Source: Leucobacter chromiisoli
Lineage (GTDB): Bacteria > Actinomycetota > Actinomycetes > Actinomycetales > Microbacteriaceae
Length of the DNA stretch: 34,933 nucleotides
NCBI RefSeq assembly: GCF_016522505.1
Contig: NZ_JAEHOH010000016.1
Location: forward strand, 1 to 34,933
Reading direction: 5' to 3'
In this document: positions 1 to 8,130 of the stretch, piece by piece
Layout: the number at the start of each line of letters is the position of its first letter
Numbering within the stretch: the stretch's first letter is position 1
Made by a program: the position numbers and the translations under genes
Notes under the pieces: generated by a model
What the model was told of the DNA's origin: nothing
Seen by the model: only the letters and a program-made list of their open reading frames with translations
Database searches by the model: none

Positions 1-2
1 CC

Positions 3-272
3 ACGCCGTCGATTGGAACCGTCGGGGACAGCTACGACAACGCCCTGGCCGAGACGGTGAACGGCTACTACAAGGCCGAACTCGTCCGCGGACCCGCACG
101 CACAGGGCCATGGAAGACGGTCGAGGATCTCGAGCTCGCGACGCTCGGCTGGGTGCACTGGCACAACACGCAGCGCCTCCACGGCTACCTCGGCGACGTC
201 CCGCTCGCAGAGTTCGAGAACGCGTTCTATGCTATCCCCAACGACCACAACCTGCTGGTCGGAATCAAATAG
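3..272 (+). CDS. IS3-family transposase (OrfB), C-terminal fragment
   Basis: This is the last ~89 codons of an IS3-type DDE integrase-core transposase; the 5' part lies outside the window, so the reading frame enters at base 3. The fragment carries the block GDSYDNALAETVNGYYK, which in this family contains the third catalytic acidic residue (the E of AET), followed by the typical W-H-N-T-Q-R-L-H-G-Y-L motif and a short tail ending at TAG. It would act on the ends of its own element during cut-and-paste or copy-out transposition. No IS left end or OrfA is visible. The family call is secure. Whether the complete element is intact cannot be seen. An IS at the very start of the sequence is also what one expects when an assembly breaks at a repeat. 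Confidence 0.9.
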   Translation, partial: TPSIGTVGDSYDNALAETVNGYYKAELVRGPARTGPWKTVEDLELATLGWVHWHNTQRLHGYLGDVPLAEFENAFYAIPNDHNLLVGIK

Positions 273-275
273 CGC

Positions 276-303
276 GAGTCTCCATCAGACCCAGGGCGCT
301 TCA
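276..303 (-). repeat. Candidate right terminal inverted repeat of the IS3 element
   Basis: Immediately after the transposase stop the sequence read on the minus strand begins TGAAGCGCCCTGGGTCTGAT and runs towards the gene. Its position (a few bases past the OrfB stop) and its form resemble IS3-group ends in actinobacteria as I recall them. The matching left end is outside the window, so the pairing cannot be verified. Confidence 0.4.
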
Positions 304-373
304 GCGAGCAGCAGCGGATCGGTTCGCCGCGCTCCTCGGGTAAAGCTTGCCCCATATTTCGCCCCATAGACAC

Positions 374-417
374 AGAAAAGCCCCTGACCTTGAAGCTTTC
401 ACTCCTGGTCAGGGGCT
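374..417 (-). terminator. Intrinsic terminator of the tRNA-Tyr gene
   Basis: An 11-bp perfect inverted repeat (AGCCCCTGACC at 379-389 and its complement at 407-417) with a 17-nt loop lies just downstream of the tRNA on the minus strand. It is followed on that strand by a T-rich run (TTTTCTG). It is the only clear Rho-independent terminator in this GC-rich window. Confidence 0.8.
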
Positions 418-426
418 ATTCTCTCG

Positions 427-511
427 TGGTGGCGGGTGAGGGATTCGAACCCCCGTAGGCAGTGCCAGCTGATTTACAGTCAGCCCCCTTTGGCCGCTCG
501 GGTAACCCGCC
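427..511 (-). tRNA. tRNA-Tyr (anticodon GTA)
   Basis: The minus strand folds as a class II tRNA. The acceptor stem is GGCGGGT/ACCCGCC with discriminator A and an encoded CCA (427-429). The D-arm contains the GGC of CGAGCGGCC. The anticodon stem is GCTGA/TCAGC around loop C-T-GTA-A-A, followed by a long variable arm and the T-loop TTCGAAT. The anticodon GTA reads tyrosine UAU/UAC codons, and the long variable arm is typical of bacterial tRNA-Tyr. The gene is followed by its own terminator. The nearby IS3 fragment suggests the tRNA flank has accepted mobile DNA, though the tRNA itself looks intact. Confidence 0.95.
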
Positions 512-604
512 ATTGGCCGTGAATCACAACCAGGAATCAACAATACTGCCTGCCGGGCCGGAACGGAAATCCGCGTCGACCAGCCGAGGAGCCCGCCCGC
601 GTGG

Positions 605-610
605 CAGGAT
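605..610 (+). promoter_or_regulatory. -10 element (CAGGAT) of a probably leaderless promoter
   Basis: CAGGAT ends 6 nt before the ATG at 617, so transcription would start at about the A of the start codon. No convincing -35 is seen at normal spacing. The same spacing occurs at three other genes in the window. Confidence 0.5.
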
Positions 611-616
611 CGAGGG

Positions 617-1081
617 ATGACCGACCTCGCCCCGGGCCTCAGCCTCCACCGTCGCCGCGGCATCGCCTGGCTGGACCCCGCCACCCTCTACCGCCTGCTG
701 AGACTGCGGGAGCAGGTCTTCGTGGTCGAGCAGGAATGCGCCTACGCCGAACTCGACGGGCGCGACCTCGAACCCGACACGGTGCAGCTCTGGATCGCCG
801 ACGAGTCGGGCGGGGTCGTCGCCACGCTGCGGATCCTGAACGATGACAGCATCGAGGCGGGCCTGCGCCGGATCGGGCGCGTCGCCACCGCCCCCGAGTG
901 GCGGGGCCGGGGCATCGCCGCGGCGCTCATGCGTGCGGCGATGGACGAGTGCGCGGGCCATCCGATGGTGCTCGACGCGCAGTCGCACCTCGCCCACTGG
1001 TACGCCCGCTTCGGATTCGAGCCCGACGGCGCGGAGTTCGTGGAGGACGGCATCCCCCACACACCCATGCGACGCGGGTAG
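617..1081 (+). CDS. GNAT N-acetyltransferase, ElaA family
   Basis: The 154-residue protein matches the small ElaA-like branch of GNAT acetyltransferases, which move an acetyl group from acetyl-CoA to an amine substrate that is mostly unknown for this branch. The N-terminal LYRLLRLREQVFVVEQEC block (about residues 24-41) is characteristic of ElaA. The acetyl-CoA pyrophosphate loop is RGRGIAAAL (about 96-104), and the C-terminal YARFGFEPDG...DGIPHTPM is the usual family ending. Length is normal. The ATG at 617 has a -10-like CAGGAT ending 6 nt upstream and no separate Shine-Dalgarno, so a leaderless start is likely. It converges with the PutA-like gene downstream. The specific substrate cannot be inferred. 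Confidence 0.9.
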   Translation: MTDLAPGLSLHRRRGIAWLDPATLYRLLRLREQVFVVEQECAYAELDGRDLEPDTVQLWIADESGGVVATLRILNDDSIEAGLRRIGRVATAPEWRGRGIAAALMRAAMDECAGHPMVLDAQSHLAHWYARFGFEPDGAEFVEDGIPHTPMRRG

Positions 1082-1175
1082 ACGGCGTCGAGAGGCGCGC
1101 CGGGCACGGCACCCGCATCGCGGACCGAGGCGATGTTCGCGACGGATCGGGTGGACGGGCAGTCAGGCGGAACGC

Positions 1176-4100
1176 CTAGGGGCCCAGCACCCCCAGCAGC
1201 TCGTCGATCTCGGGCATCGTCTCGGCCAGGCCGTGCCGGTGGGCCCGCACGGCGACCGACTGCTCGCGCAGCAGGGTGAGCAGCTCGACGCTCCCGGCCA
1301 TCGTCACGGGCTCCGCCCAGAGCGCCACGCGGTCGAGACCTCCGAGCCACTCCGCGGCGCGCACGCGATCTCCGCCGATGAGCCGCACCCGCTCCGCCGG
1401 CACGGATACCGCGCCACCGGCAGCCCGGCCGGCACCACCACCAGCACCCCGGCCCGCACCACCTCCGGCGTCCGCGGCACCCGCGCCACCACCGACGACC
1501 CCGTCGGGGCCCCCGCCCTCGACGGGGCGCACCTCGCCGACGGGCAGGAGGCCGTCCGCGGCGACGGTCGGCCCGCCCACCGCGAGCCGCTCGAGCCAGT
1601 CGTCGTCGCGCTCGAGCGACACCTCGATGCCCTGCTTCGCGAGGAACGCCGTCACCTCGTGCGGCAGCACCTCACCCGTGGAGACCGAGACGGGCGCCCG
1701 CACCAGCAGCGCCGCGGCCACGACGCGCAGCAGTTCCACCGCCCGCCCGCCCTCGGCGAGTCGCAGCTGCGCCGGGACCGGATGGTGCCTCAGCACGTTG
1801 CGCTCGACGCCGAGGCCGGCGACGTCGCGCGCCGCACCGAGGGAGGTGCGCCAGACGAGCGCGTCGCCGAGCGCTGCGCGGCGCAGCTCGTCGAACTCCT
1901 CGTAGGCGAGCGAGCCCTGCGCCATCTCGATGAGCAGCTGCACCTCCGGGTCGAGGCCGCGCAGGTGCAGGGTGTCGCTGCGCGTCCCGGATCGCGTTCG
2001 CCAGGATCCGAGCGGGACCAGCCGGTTCGGCCCGCCGGCGAGCGGGGCGAGGCCCATCGCCTCGCGGTCCCAGCCCCCGCTCGGCAGGCGCTCGATACGC
2101 GCCCCCGTGGTGGGCCGGTTGACGACCAGCGACGCCGCCGCAGCGCGGTCGAGCCACGGCAGGATCTCGTCGACATCGAAGGACTGCAGACCGGCGACCT
2201 CGCCGCCGCCCACGCGCTCCTGCAGCGCGATCGCCTCGGCCAGCGTGCGGGCGTGGACGATACCGATGACCGGAACTCTGCGGGAGTCCGCCCAGAAGGC
2301 GGAGTCGGGGGCCACCCCGATCCGCACGCCGGGGCTCCACAGGCGCCCCGCCTCGTCGAGACGCTGCGGTTCGACGAGCCACTCCTCGCCGCGTCCGAGC
2401 GTCGTGAGCGCGCGCAGCCCCGCCTCGTCGGGCGGCGCGGCGAGCGGGCCGAGCCCGAATCCGAGCGGATCCGCGGTATCCGGCCGGGCGGTGTCGCCCA
2501 CCCGGATCGCCCGCACCGCATCGGCGAGGCCCTCGCGCAGCCGCTTCGAACGGTAGCTGCTGCCGAGGGCCACGACGGCGTGCGCGGTGCGGGGCGCGGC
2601 CCCCGCACCGACGAACGCCGAGGCGACGATGTCGCGGATCGCCGCATCGACGTCGCCCGAGGGCGTCACGAGGATCGATCCCGCCGCGTGGAAGCGGCCC
2701 TCGACCCGCAGATCGGGCCGGCGGCGGGCCAGGTCGCGAGCGGCCTCCCGATCCCCCAGCACGGTGGCCCGGTCGATGCCGGTGTCGGCCACGAGCGCGG
2801 GCAGCGTGCCCTCGGCCGCGGCGGGCACGACCCTCGCGGTACCGCGGGGCAGGCCGGCCGCCTCCCACTCCTCGACCAGCACCCCCGCCGAGCGTTCGAG
2901 GGCGGGAGGCACCGCCCACAGCGCCGCGCTGCCCGCGGCGAGCGCGGCCAGCACTGCCTCCGCCTGTACCGAGAGCGGGGTGTGCGCATCGCTGACGACC
3001 ATCGCCAGGCGGTCCGGGTGGAAGCTCGCGCCCCGCACCGTCGCGAGCCCCTCCGCGAGCTGCGCGCAGTAGCGAGCCGCGTCGACGACGTCGTCGACCT
3101 CGGCGTCCAGTTCCCCGATGGGCCGCCCGGTGTCCGCGGCGAGCGCCTGGATCAGCCGGTCGCGGGCCGCGACGGCGCCGAGCGCCGTGCGGCGCAGCCG
3201 GGAGGCCCGCGTGGCGTGATCCTGGGCGGACCAGGCCTCGGCGGCCTCCCGCGCCTCGGCCACCGCGGCGGCGGGATCGAGGTCCGCTCGCGAGAGCGCC
3301 ACGGTCGCGTCGACGTCGTCCGCGGTCGCGGCCTCCTCCGCCGCCCGGCGCAGCAGCGCACGAGCCCAGTCGCGGTTGGCGGCGACCCCGGCATCCGTCT
3401 CGGGCTCGTTCGCGAAGCCCGAGGCCGAGACGACGGGCACGCTGCGCTCGGGCACGAGCGTCTCCAGCCGGAGCTCGCCGGTGGATCCGCGGCTGAGGCC
3501 GAGCACGGCCGCCGTGAGGCCGCCCGTGTCGAAGCGCGCGGGCTCGTCGGGCCGCCGGTAGAACAGGGCGCTGTCGCGCTCGCTCGGGTCCCACTCCCGC
3601 GCGCGCAGCTGCGTGCGGCGGGACGCGGGGAACGGCTTCTCCGCAGCGGCGGCCACGGCCGCGAGGTGCTCCCGCTCGGCGGCGAGCGTCTCCGCGTGGA
3701 GGGCCGCATCCTCGGCGGAGTCCCCGGCCGGGGCGAGGAGCGCGTCGAGCCGTCCGAGGGCCGATTCGGGATCGGTCGCCTCGGCCGTGAGGGCGACGAC
3801 CGCGTTCACCACCCCGCCGAACTCCTGCGGGGCCGTCAGCGGCAGCAGGATCCGGGCCCGCGGCAGCTCCCCCGCGAGGAGCTCGGCGAGGGCGGGGGCG
3901 ACGCCGCTGCGGAGGCGCACGGCGAGGAGCCCGGAGGTGCCCCGGCGCGCGGCGAGCTCCACGGCGGCGGCGATGAGGTGGGGATCGTCGCTCGCGACCA
4001 CCGGGCGCAGCGCCGGTGCGCTCGCCGCCTTCAGGGCGAGATCCGCCAGCCGCAGCAGCTGCGCCGAGGTCTCGAGGCGCCCCTCCAGCACCGGCACGGG

Positions 4101-5060
4101 CAGCCCGCTCTGCAGCGACGAGATGCGCTCGGCGCCCCCGACACCGCCGACCCCGATGACCACCTCGGCGGGCGCCCCGCCCTCGGCGACCCGGTCGAGC
4201 GCCCAGCGGGCGAGCCGCTCGAGGATATCCCGCGACTCGGGCAGTTCGGCGAGCACGGCGACGCCGGCGCGCACTCGGCCGAGTTCGGGGTCGGCCAGCG
4301 CGCGGATGAGCACCTCGGGCGCGAGGCGGGCCCAGCGCACGCCGTCGGCCTCGAGCGTCACGGCGGTGTCGTGATCCCTCGCCACCTCGAGCACCGGCCG
4401 CAGCGCCCGCACGGCCGCCGCGACATCGTCGTGGAACGACCACTCGCTCCCGCCGGGCGCCAGGCGCGCCGGGTCGACGACCAGGTGGGTCACGCCCGGC
4501 GACGCGGCGAGCGCGGTCAGGCGCACGACTTCCCGCTCGACCCCCGCGGCGCCGTGCACCGCGTCGCCCCGCAGCGCCAGGTCCGCCCCGACCCCGCCCT
4601 CGGTGTACCGGCGCAGCGCGGTCTGGAGCGCGGCGGCGCGCGCGGATCCGCCGTCGGAGGGCAGCTTCGCGGCGAGCACGAGGTGGGAGAGGCGATCGCG
4701 CAGGCGGCGTCTCGCCGCGGGCAGCACGGCCCAGGGCAGCCCGAGCGAGGCGATGCCGCCGGCGCGCATCGCGATGCGGTCGCGCACCGGCATCGACTCG
4801 GGAAGCTCGCGCGAGACGTCTCGCAGCCCGAGCGCCGAGACGAACGCGTCATCCGATCCGATGACGAGGTCGAGCAGCCGGCGCGTGAAGTCGAGCGCGT
4901 CGGCGTCCTGGCGGGCGCCGCCCAGGGGATCGGCGCCGATCCCCTCGCCCGTACCGGATCCGCCGGACCGCAGCTGCTCGATCCACCCGGCCGCGCGGTT
5001 CACGGCCGCCTCGGCGATGCCCCCCTCGACGCGCGCGTCGTCACCGCGATCCTCTGCCAT
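1176..5060 (-). CDS. PutA-like protein with eroded proline dehydrogenase and P5C/aldehyde dehydrogenase domains
   Basis: The 1294-residue protein has the architecture of bifunctional PutA: an N-terminal PRODH-like barrel (about 90-430) and an ALDH-like half (about 590-1020), with a family-specific C-terminal region. Recognisable PutA landmarks include ERLARWALDRVAEGG (281-295), a PQEF block (411-414), SGDVDAAIRDIVASAF (801-816), GGWDREAMG (995-1003) and AGGPNRLVPLGSW (1008-1020). Catalytic signatures appear lost. The FAD/proline-site motifs I expect (DMEEY, the VKGA lysine block, HN, the RR-L-EEN pair) read LEADG (236-240), IGVGG (302-306), SDDPH (357-361) and NAVVAL (419-424). The ALDH loop normally reading GQKCSA reads GAAPRT (820-825). 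Cys665, outside that loop, is the only cysteine I find. A Gly/Ala-rich low-complexity stretch lies at about 1180-1220. It is in one intact frame, so it is probably a maintained non-enzymatic or repurposed homologue. Function unknown; whether a canonical putA exists elsewhere is unseen. Confidence 0.8.
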   Translation of the reverse strand: MAEDRGDDARVEGGIAEAAVNRAAGWIEQLRSGGSGTGEGIGADPLGGARQDADALDFTRRLLDLVIGSDDAFVSALGLRDVSRELPESMPVRDRIAMRAGGIASLGLPWAVLPAARRRLRDRLSHLVLAAKLPSDGGSARAAALQTALRRYTEGGVGADLALRGDAVHGAAGVEREVVRLTALAASPGVTHLVVDPARLAPGGSEWSFHDDVAAAVRALRPVLEVARDHDTAVTLEADGVRWARLAPEVLIRALADPELGRVRAGVAVLAELPESRDILERLARWALDRVAEGGAPAEVVIGVGGVGGAERISSLQSGLPVPVLEGRLETSAQLLRLADLALKAASAPALRPVVASDDPHLIAAAVELAARRGTSGLLAVRLRSGVAPALAELLAGELPRARILLPLTAPQEFGGVVNAVVALTAEATDPESALGRLDALLAPAGDSAEDAALHAETLAAEREHLAAVAAAAEKPFPASRRTQLRAREWDPSERDSALFYRRPDEPARFDTGGLTAAVLGLSRGSTGELRLETLVPERSVPVVSASGFANEPETDAGVAANRDWARALLRRAAEEAATADDVDATVALSRADLDPAAAVAEAREAAEAWSAQDHATRASRLRRTALGAVAARDRLIQALAADTGRPIGELDAEVDDVVDAARYCAQLAEGLATVRGASFHPDRLAMVVSDAHTPLSVQAEAVLAALAAGSAALWAVPPALERSAGVLVEEWEAAGLPRGTARVVPAAAEGTLPALVADTGIDRATVLGDREAARDLARRRPDLRVEGRFHAAGSILVTPSGDVDAAIRDIVASAFVGAGAAPRTAHAVVALGSSYRSKRLREGLADAVRAIRVGDTARPDTADPLGFGLGPLAAPPDEAGLRALTTLGRGEEWLVEPQRLDEAGRLWSPGVRIGVAPDSAFWADSRRVPVIGIVHARTLAEAIALQERVGGGEVAGLQSFDVDEILPWLDRAAAASLVVNRPTTGARIERLPSGGWDREAMGLAPLAGGPNRLVPLGSWRTRSGTRSDTLHLRGLDPEVQLLIEMAQGSLAYEEFDELRRAALGDALVWRTSLGAARDVAGLGVERNVLRHHPVPAQLRLAEGGRAVELLRVVAAALLVRAPVSVSTGEVLPHEVTAFLAKQGIEVSLERDDDWLERLAVGGPTVAADGLLPVGEVRPVEGGGPDGVVGGGAGAADAGGGAGRGAGGGAGRAAGGAVSVPAERVRLIGGDRVRAAEWLGGLDRVALWAEPVTMAGSVELLTLLREQSVAVRAHRHGLAETMPEIDELLGVLGP

Positions 5061-5066
5061 GGGCCC

Positions 5067-5072
5067 ACTCTA
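5067..5072 (-). promoter_or_regulatory. -10 element (TAGAGT) of a probably leaderless promoter
   Basis: On the minus strand TAGAGT is followed by exactly 6 nt (GGGCCC) and then the ATG of the PutA-like gene. The predicted start of transcription coincides with the start codon. No clear -35 is seen. Confidence 0.5.
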
Positions 5073-5148
5073 AGCGGACAGCCCGCCCCGCCACGGCAGG
5101 GCACGCGGATGCTCGGCGCGCACCAAGGAAGCGCCCCGGCAACCGGCC

Positions 5149-5940
5149 TCAGGTCAGCAGCGCCCGGTCGTCGAGCTGCGCGCCCTTGATCTTGCCGAAC
5201 TCGGCGAGCAGGCCCGCGACCGTGAGCTTCCGCTTGCGCTCCGCGTCGGCCTCGAACACGATCCTGCCCTCGTGCATCATGATGAGGCGATTGCCGAGCT
5301 GCAGCGCCTGCTCCATGTTGTGCGTCACCATCAGCGTGGTGAGGCCGCCCTGCGACACGATGCGCTCGGTGAGGTCGGTGACGAGCGCCGCGCGCTGCGG
5401 ATCGAGGGCCGCGGTGTGCTCGTCGAGCAGCAGGATCCTCGGGTGCGTGAACCCCGCCATGAGCAGCGAGAGCGCCTGGCGCTGGCCGCCCGAGAGCAGG
5501 CCGACCTTCGCGGTCAGGCGGTTCTCGAGGCCGAGCTCGAGCGAGCCGAGCTCTTCGCGGAAACGGTCGCGCAGCTTCCGCGTGAGGCTCCTGCCGAGGC
5601 CGCGGGACTGTCCGCGGCGAACCGCGAGCGAGAGGTTCTGCTCGATCGTGAGGTTCGGCGCGGTGCCCGCCATGGGATCCTGGAAGACGCGGCCGATGTA
5701 GCGGGCGCGCTGGAACTCCCTGAGGCGGTTCACGCGCCTGCCGTCGATCTCGATGCTGCCGGAGTCGACGCCGAGGCGACCGGCGACGGCGTTGAGCAGC
5801 GTCGACTTGCCCGCGCCGTTGGAGCCGATGACGGTCACGAAGTCGCCCTCGTCGAGGCGCAGGCTCAGGCCTGCGAGGGCCCGGCGCTCGTTGACGGTGC
5901 CCGGGAAGAAGGTCTTCTCGATGCGGTCGATGGAGAGCAT
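5149..5940 (-). CDS. ABC transporter ATP-binding protein (TrpZ/COG1101-type)
   Basis: This 263-residue protein is a nucleotide-binding subunit that powers the importer encoded by the two upstream genes. Walker A is GSNGAGKST (39-47), the signature is LSGGQ (149-153), Walker B is ILLLDEHTAALDP (about 169-181) with DEH in place of the commoner DEP, and the switch histidine is in MVTHNMEQAL. The LDEHTAALDP form is typical of ATPases paired with PF04392-type binding proteins rather than of branched-chain amino acid importers. The ATG follows the permease stop by 4 nt, so it is the last gene of a lipoprotein-permease-ATPase operon. The substrate is unknown; tryptophan or tyrosine is one possibility by analogy with streptococcal TrpXYZ. 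Confidence 0.9.
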   Translation of the reverse strand: MLSIDRIEKTFFPGTVNERRALAGLSLRLDEGDFVTVIGSNGAGKSTLLNAVAGRLGVDSGSIEIDGRRVNRLREFQRARYIGRVFQDPMAGTAPNLTIEQNLSLAVRRGQSRGLGRSLTRKLRDRFREELGSLELGLENRLTAKVGLLSGGQRQALSLLMAGFTHPRILLLDEHTAALDPQRAALVTDLTERIVSQGGLTTLMVTHNMEQALQLGNRLIMMHEGRIVFEADAERKRKLTVAGLLAEFGKIKGAQLDDRALLT

Positions 5941-5944
5941 GCCG

Positions 5945-7006
5945 CTACCTCCCCTGGTTCTCGGTCGGGGCCGGATCGGCGGGCGCCCGACCGGCGGGCG
6001 CCGGGTCGACGGGCGCCGGATCGGCCGGTGCTGTCGTGACCGCGGCGCTCGTCGCGGGCACGGGGCCGGTCGCCGGATCCGGAACGGGCTCGCGGGGAGG
6101 CACGCGCCCGCCGCGCCCCCGCAGCGACGGCACCCGCTTCAGGAAGCCCCAGCGCGGCAGCAGCAGCGCGGCGACGACGAGCAGCGCCGTGACGAGCTTC
6201 ATGTCGTTCGGGTCAAGGCCCACGCGCATGGCGAAGAAGATGATGAGGCGGTACAGCACGGCGCCCACGAGCGCGGCGAGGCTCGCGACCCAGATGAAGC
6301 GCTGGCCGAGGATTGCCTGGCCGAGGATCACGGAGGCGAGACCGACCAGGATGAGGCCGATGCCCATGCTGATGTCGGCGAACCCCTGGTACTGGGCGAC
6401 CAGCGCGCCGCAGAGACCGACGAGCCCGTTCGAGACGGCCAGGGTGAGGATCGTCGTCCGGTCGGTGCTCACGCCGAAGCTGCGGATCATCGCGGGGTTG
6501 TCGCCCGTGGCCTGGATGGACAGGCCGAGGTTCGTCGACAGGAACCAGTCGACGATGAACTTGAGCACGAGCACGGCGAGGGCGATGATCGCGACGCTGC
6601 CCCAGGTGCGCAGCAGGTCGGCGTCGTCCAGCGGCGTGAAGACGGTCTCGGCGCGCAGCAGCGGCAGGTTCGCCGCGCTGGTCGCCCCCTCCTTCGCCGT
6701 GCCCATGATGCGCAGATTGACCGACCAGAGGGCGATCATGGTGAGGATTCCCGCGAGCAGCCCGTCGATCCTGCCCTTGGTGTGCAGCACGCCCGTGATG
6801 GCGCCCGCGACCACCCCCGCCCCGCCGCCGGCGAGGGTGGCGAGGACGGGGTTGTGGCCGTTCGTGATCAGCGCGGCCGCGACGGCGGCGCCCGTGGTGA
6901 AGCTGCCGTCGACCGTGAGGTCGGGGAAGTTCAGCACGCGGAAGGTGAGATACACCCCGAGAGCCATCACGCCGTAGATGAGCCCCAGCTCGAGTGCGCC
7001 GATCAT
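5945..7006 (-). CDS. ABC transporter permease (TrpY-type, LivH-like fold)
   Basis: This 353-residue integral membrane protein starts MIGALELGLIYGVMALGVYL, with eight or more hydrophobic segments up to about residue 285 and the motif GVYLTFRVLNFPDLTVDGSF near the N terminus, typical of the permease partner of PF04392-type binding proteins. The ATG at 7006 was chosen over further-upstream in-frame codons because it starts the conserved N terminus and has AAGGA 8-10 nt upstream. The C terminus after the last membrane segment is an unusual Pro/Ala/Asp-rich cytoplasmic tail of about 55 residues made of degenerate repeats such as PADPAPVDPAP. That tail is not part of the family core and overlies a repetitive DNA stretch. 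Confidence 0.9.
   Translation of the reverse strand: MIGALELGLIYGVMALGVYLTFRVLNFPDLTVDGSFTTGAAVAAALITNGHNPVLATLAGGGAGVVAGAITGVLHTKGRIDGLLAGILTMIALWSVNLRIMGTAKEGATSAANLPLLRAETVFTPLDDADLLRTWGSVAIIALAVLVLKFIVDWFLSTNLGLSIQATGDNPAMIRSFGVSTDRTTILTLAVSNGLVGLCGALVAQYQGFADISMGIGLILVGLASVILGQAILGQRFIWVASLAALVGAVLYRLIIFFAMRVGLDPNDMKLVTALLVVAALLLPRWGFLKRVPSLRGRGGRVPPREPVPDPATGPVPATSAAVTTAPADPAPVDPAPAGRAPADPAPTENQGR
5960..6035. repeat. Degenerate ~15-bp repeats encoding a Pro/Ala/Asp tail
   Basis: Imperfect copies of a gggcgccggatcggc-like unit lie at the 3' end of the permease gene and give its PADPAP-type tail. The unit length is a multiple of three, so copy-number changes keep the frame. Confidence 0.5.
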
Positions 7007-7044
7007 GCGGTGGTCCTTCGTCTTATGACTTGCGGGAGGCCGAG

Positions 7045-8043
7045 TTACTCGACGATCTCGGCTTCGTCGAGGATGGAGTCGGGCAGCGTCACACCCATGC
7101 GCTCGGCGGCGCCCGGGTTCACGACGTACGCGAACTCGGTGGCGGTCTCGACGGACATCGTCGCGGGGTCGGCGTCCTCGGTGAGGATCCGGAGCGCCAT
7201 CTCGCCGGTCTGCTTGCCGAGCTCGGTGTAGTCGATCCCGAGCGTGGCGATCGCACCGCCCTCGACGGTGCCGGCCTCGGCCCCGATCACGGGGATCTGC
7301 TTGTCCTCCGCGACCTGCACGAGGGACGAGATGCCGTTCACCACCATGTTGTCGGTCGGGACGTAGATCGCGTCGACGTCGCCGAGGGCCTCGGTGGCCT
7401 GGGGGATGTCGTTCGCCGTGGTGACGGTCTGGGTGACGATCTCGAGGTCGCGCTCGCCGGCGGCCTCCTCGGCCGCGGCGACCTGCACCTCGGAGTTGAC
7501 CTCGCCCGAGCTGTAGACGATGCCGACCTTCTTCGCGTCGGGGACGATCTCCTTCAGCAGATCCATCTGATCCGGGATCGAGGCCAGGTCGCTCGTGCCG
7601 GTCACGTTGCCGCCCGGCTCCTCGTTCGAGTCGACGAGATCCGCCGACTCGGCGTCGGTGACGGCGGTGAACAGCACCGGCACCTCGGTGATCGCCTGCG
7701 CGGCGGCCTGCGCGGCGGGCGTCGCGACGGCGAGCACCAGGTCGAGATCCTCCGCGGCGAAGCCCTGCGCGATCGTGACGGCGGTGGCCTGCTCGCCCTG
7801 AGCGTTCTGCACGTCGAACTCGACCGTGTCGCCCTCGACATAGCCCGCGTCGATGAACGCCTGCTTGAAGCCCTCGGTCGCGGCGTCGAGCGCCGGGTGG
7901 GGCGCGAGCTGGCTGATGCCGATCGTGAGCTTCTCGGGGCCGTCGCCCCCGCCCTCGGAGGAGCAGGCGCTGAGGGTCAGCGCCGCGGCAGCGGTGAGGC
8001 CGGCGAGCGCGAGCGCACGGCGGCGGAACGGAGTCTGTCGCAT
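7045..8043 (-). CDS. ABC transporter substrate-binding lipoprotein (PF04392/TrpX-type)
   Basis: This 332-residue exported lipoprotein has an RRR-containing n-region, a hydrophobic core and the lipobox LSAC, with the lipidated cysteine at residue 27, followed by a Ser/Gly/Asp linker. The mature part begins KLTIGISQLAPHPALDAATEGFK and contains blocks such as DLVLAVATPAAQAAA, VPVLFTAVTD and VGIVYSSGEVNS that mark the ABC_sub_bind (PF04392) family. It captures the ligand outside the membrane for the permease and ATPase encoded next. The ATG at 8043 has AAGGA at suitable spacing. It is first in a three-gene operon. Related proteins bind aromatic amino acids in streptococci, but residues here do not allow assignment. 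Confidence 0.92.
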   Translation of the reverse strand: MRQTPFRRRALALAGLTAAAALTLSACSSEGGGDGPEKLTIGISQLAPHPALDAATEGFKQAFIDAGYVEGDTVEFDVQNAQGEQATAVTIAQGFAAEDLDLVLAVATPAAQAAAQAITEVPVLFTAVTDAESADLVDSNEEPGGNVTGTSDLASIPDQMDLLKEIVPDAKKVGIVYSSGEVNSEVQVAAAEEAAGERDLEIVTQTVTTANDIPQATEALGDVDAIYVPTDNMVVNGISSLVQVAEDKQIPVIGAEAGTVEGGAIATLGIDYTELGKQTGEMALRILTEDADPATMSVETATEFAYVVNPGAAERMGVTLPDSILDEAEIVE

Positions 8044-8124
8044 GTATCAGTCCTTCGCTGGTGGTTCCGCGGGCACTGCCGCCGGAACTTGGCAAGGCAG
8101 CGCGAGAACAGCACCGCCCCCAGC

Positions 8125-8130
8125 ATCGTA
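8125..8130 (-). promoter_or_regulatory. Candidate -10 (TACGAT) for the TrpXYZ-type ABC operon
   Basis: TACGAT on the minus strand lies about 80 nt before the lipoprotein start. No good -35 is visible at 17-18 nt. The remaining leader (8044-8124) shows no riboswitch or T-box that I can recognise. Confidence 0.3.

Noticed and set aside
1082..1175. Gap between the acetyltransferase and the PutA-like gene
   Set aside because: It was checked for small genes, RNAs and terminators; nothing supportable was found.
1420..1520. Repetitive cac/ggc-rich tract resembling a repeat array
   Set aside because: It is irregular, has no constant unit or spacers, and simply encodes a Gly/Ala-rich stretch of the PutA-like protein. 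No CRISPR array is present in the window.
843..5189. A 1448-codon open frame antisense to the PutA-like gene
   Set aside because: It is a byproduct of high GC content: its translation is low-complexity Arg/Gly/His/Ala with no family motifs, while the opposite strand has clear PutA landmarks.
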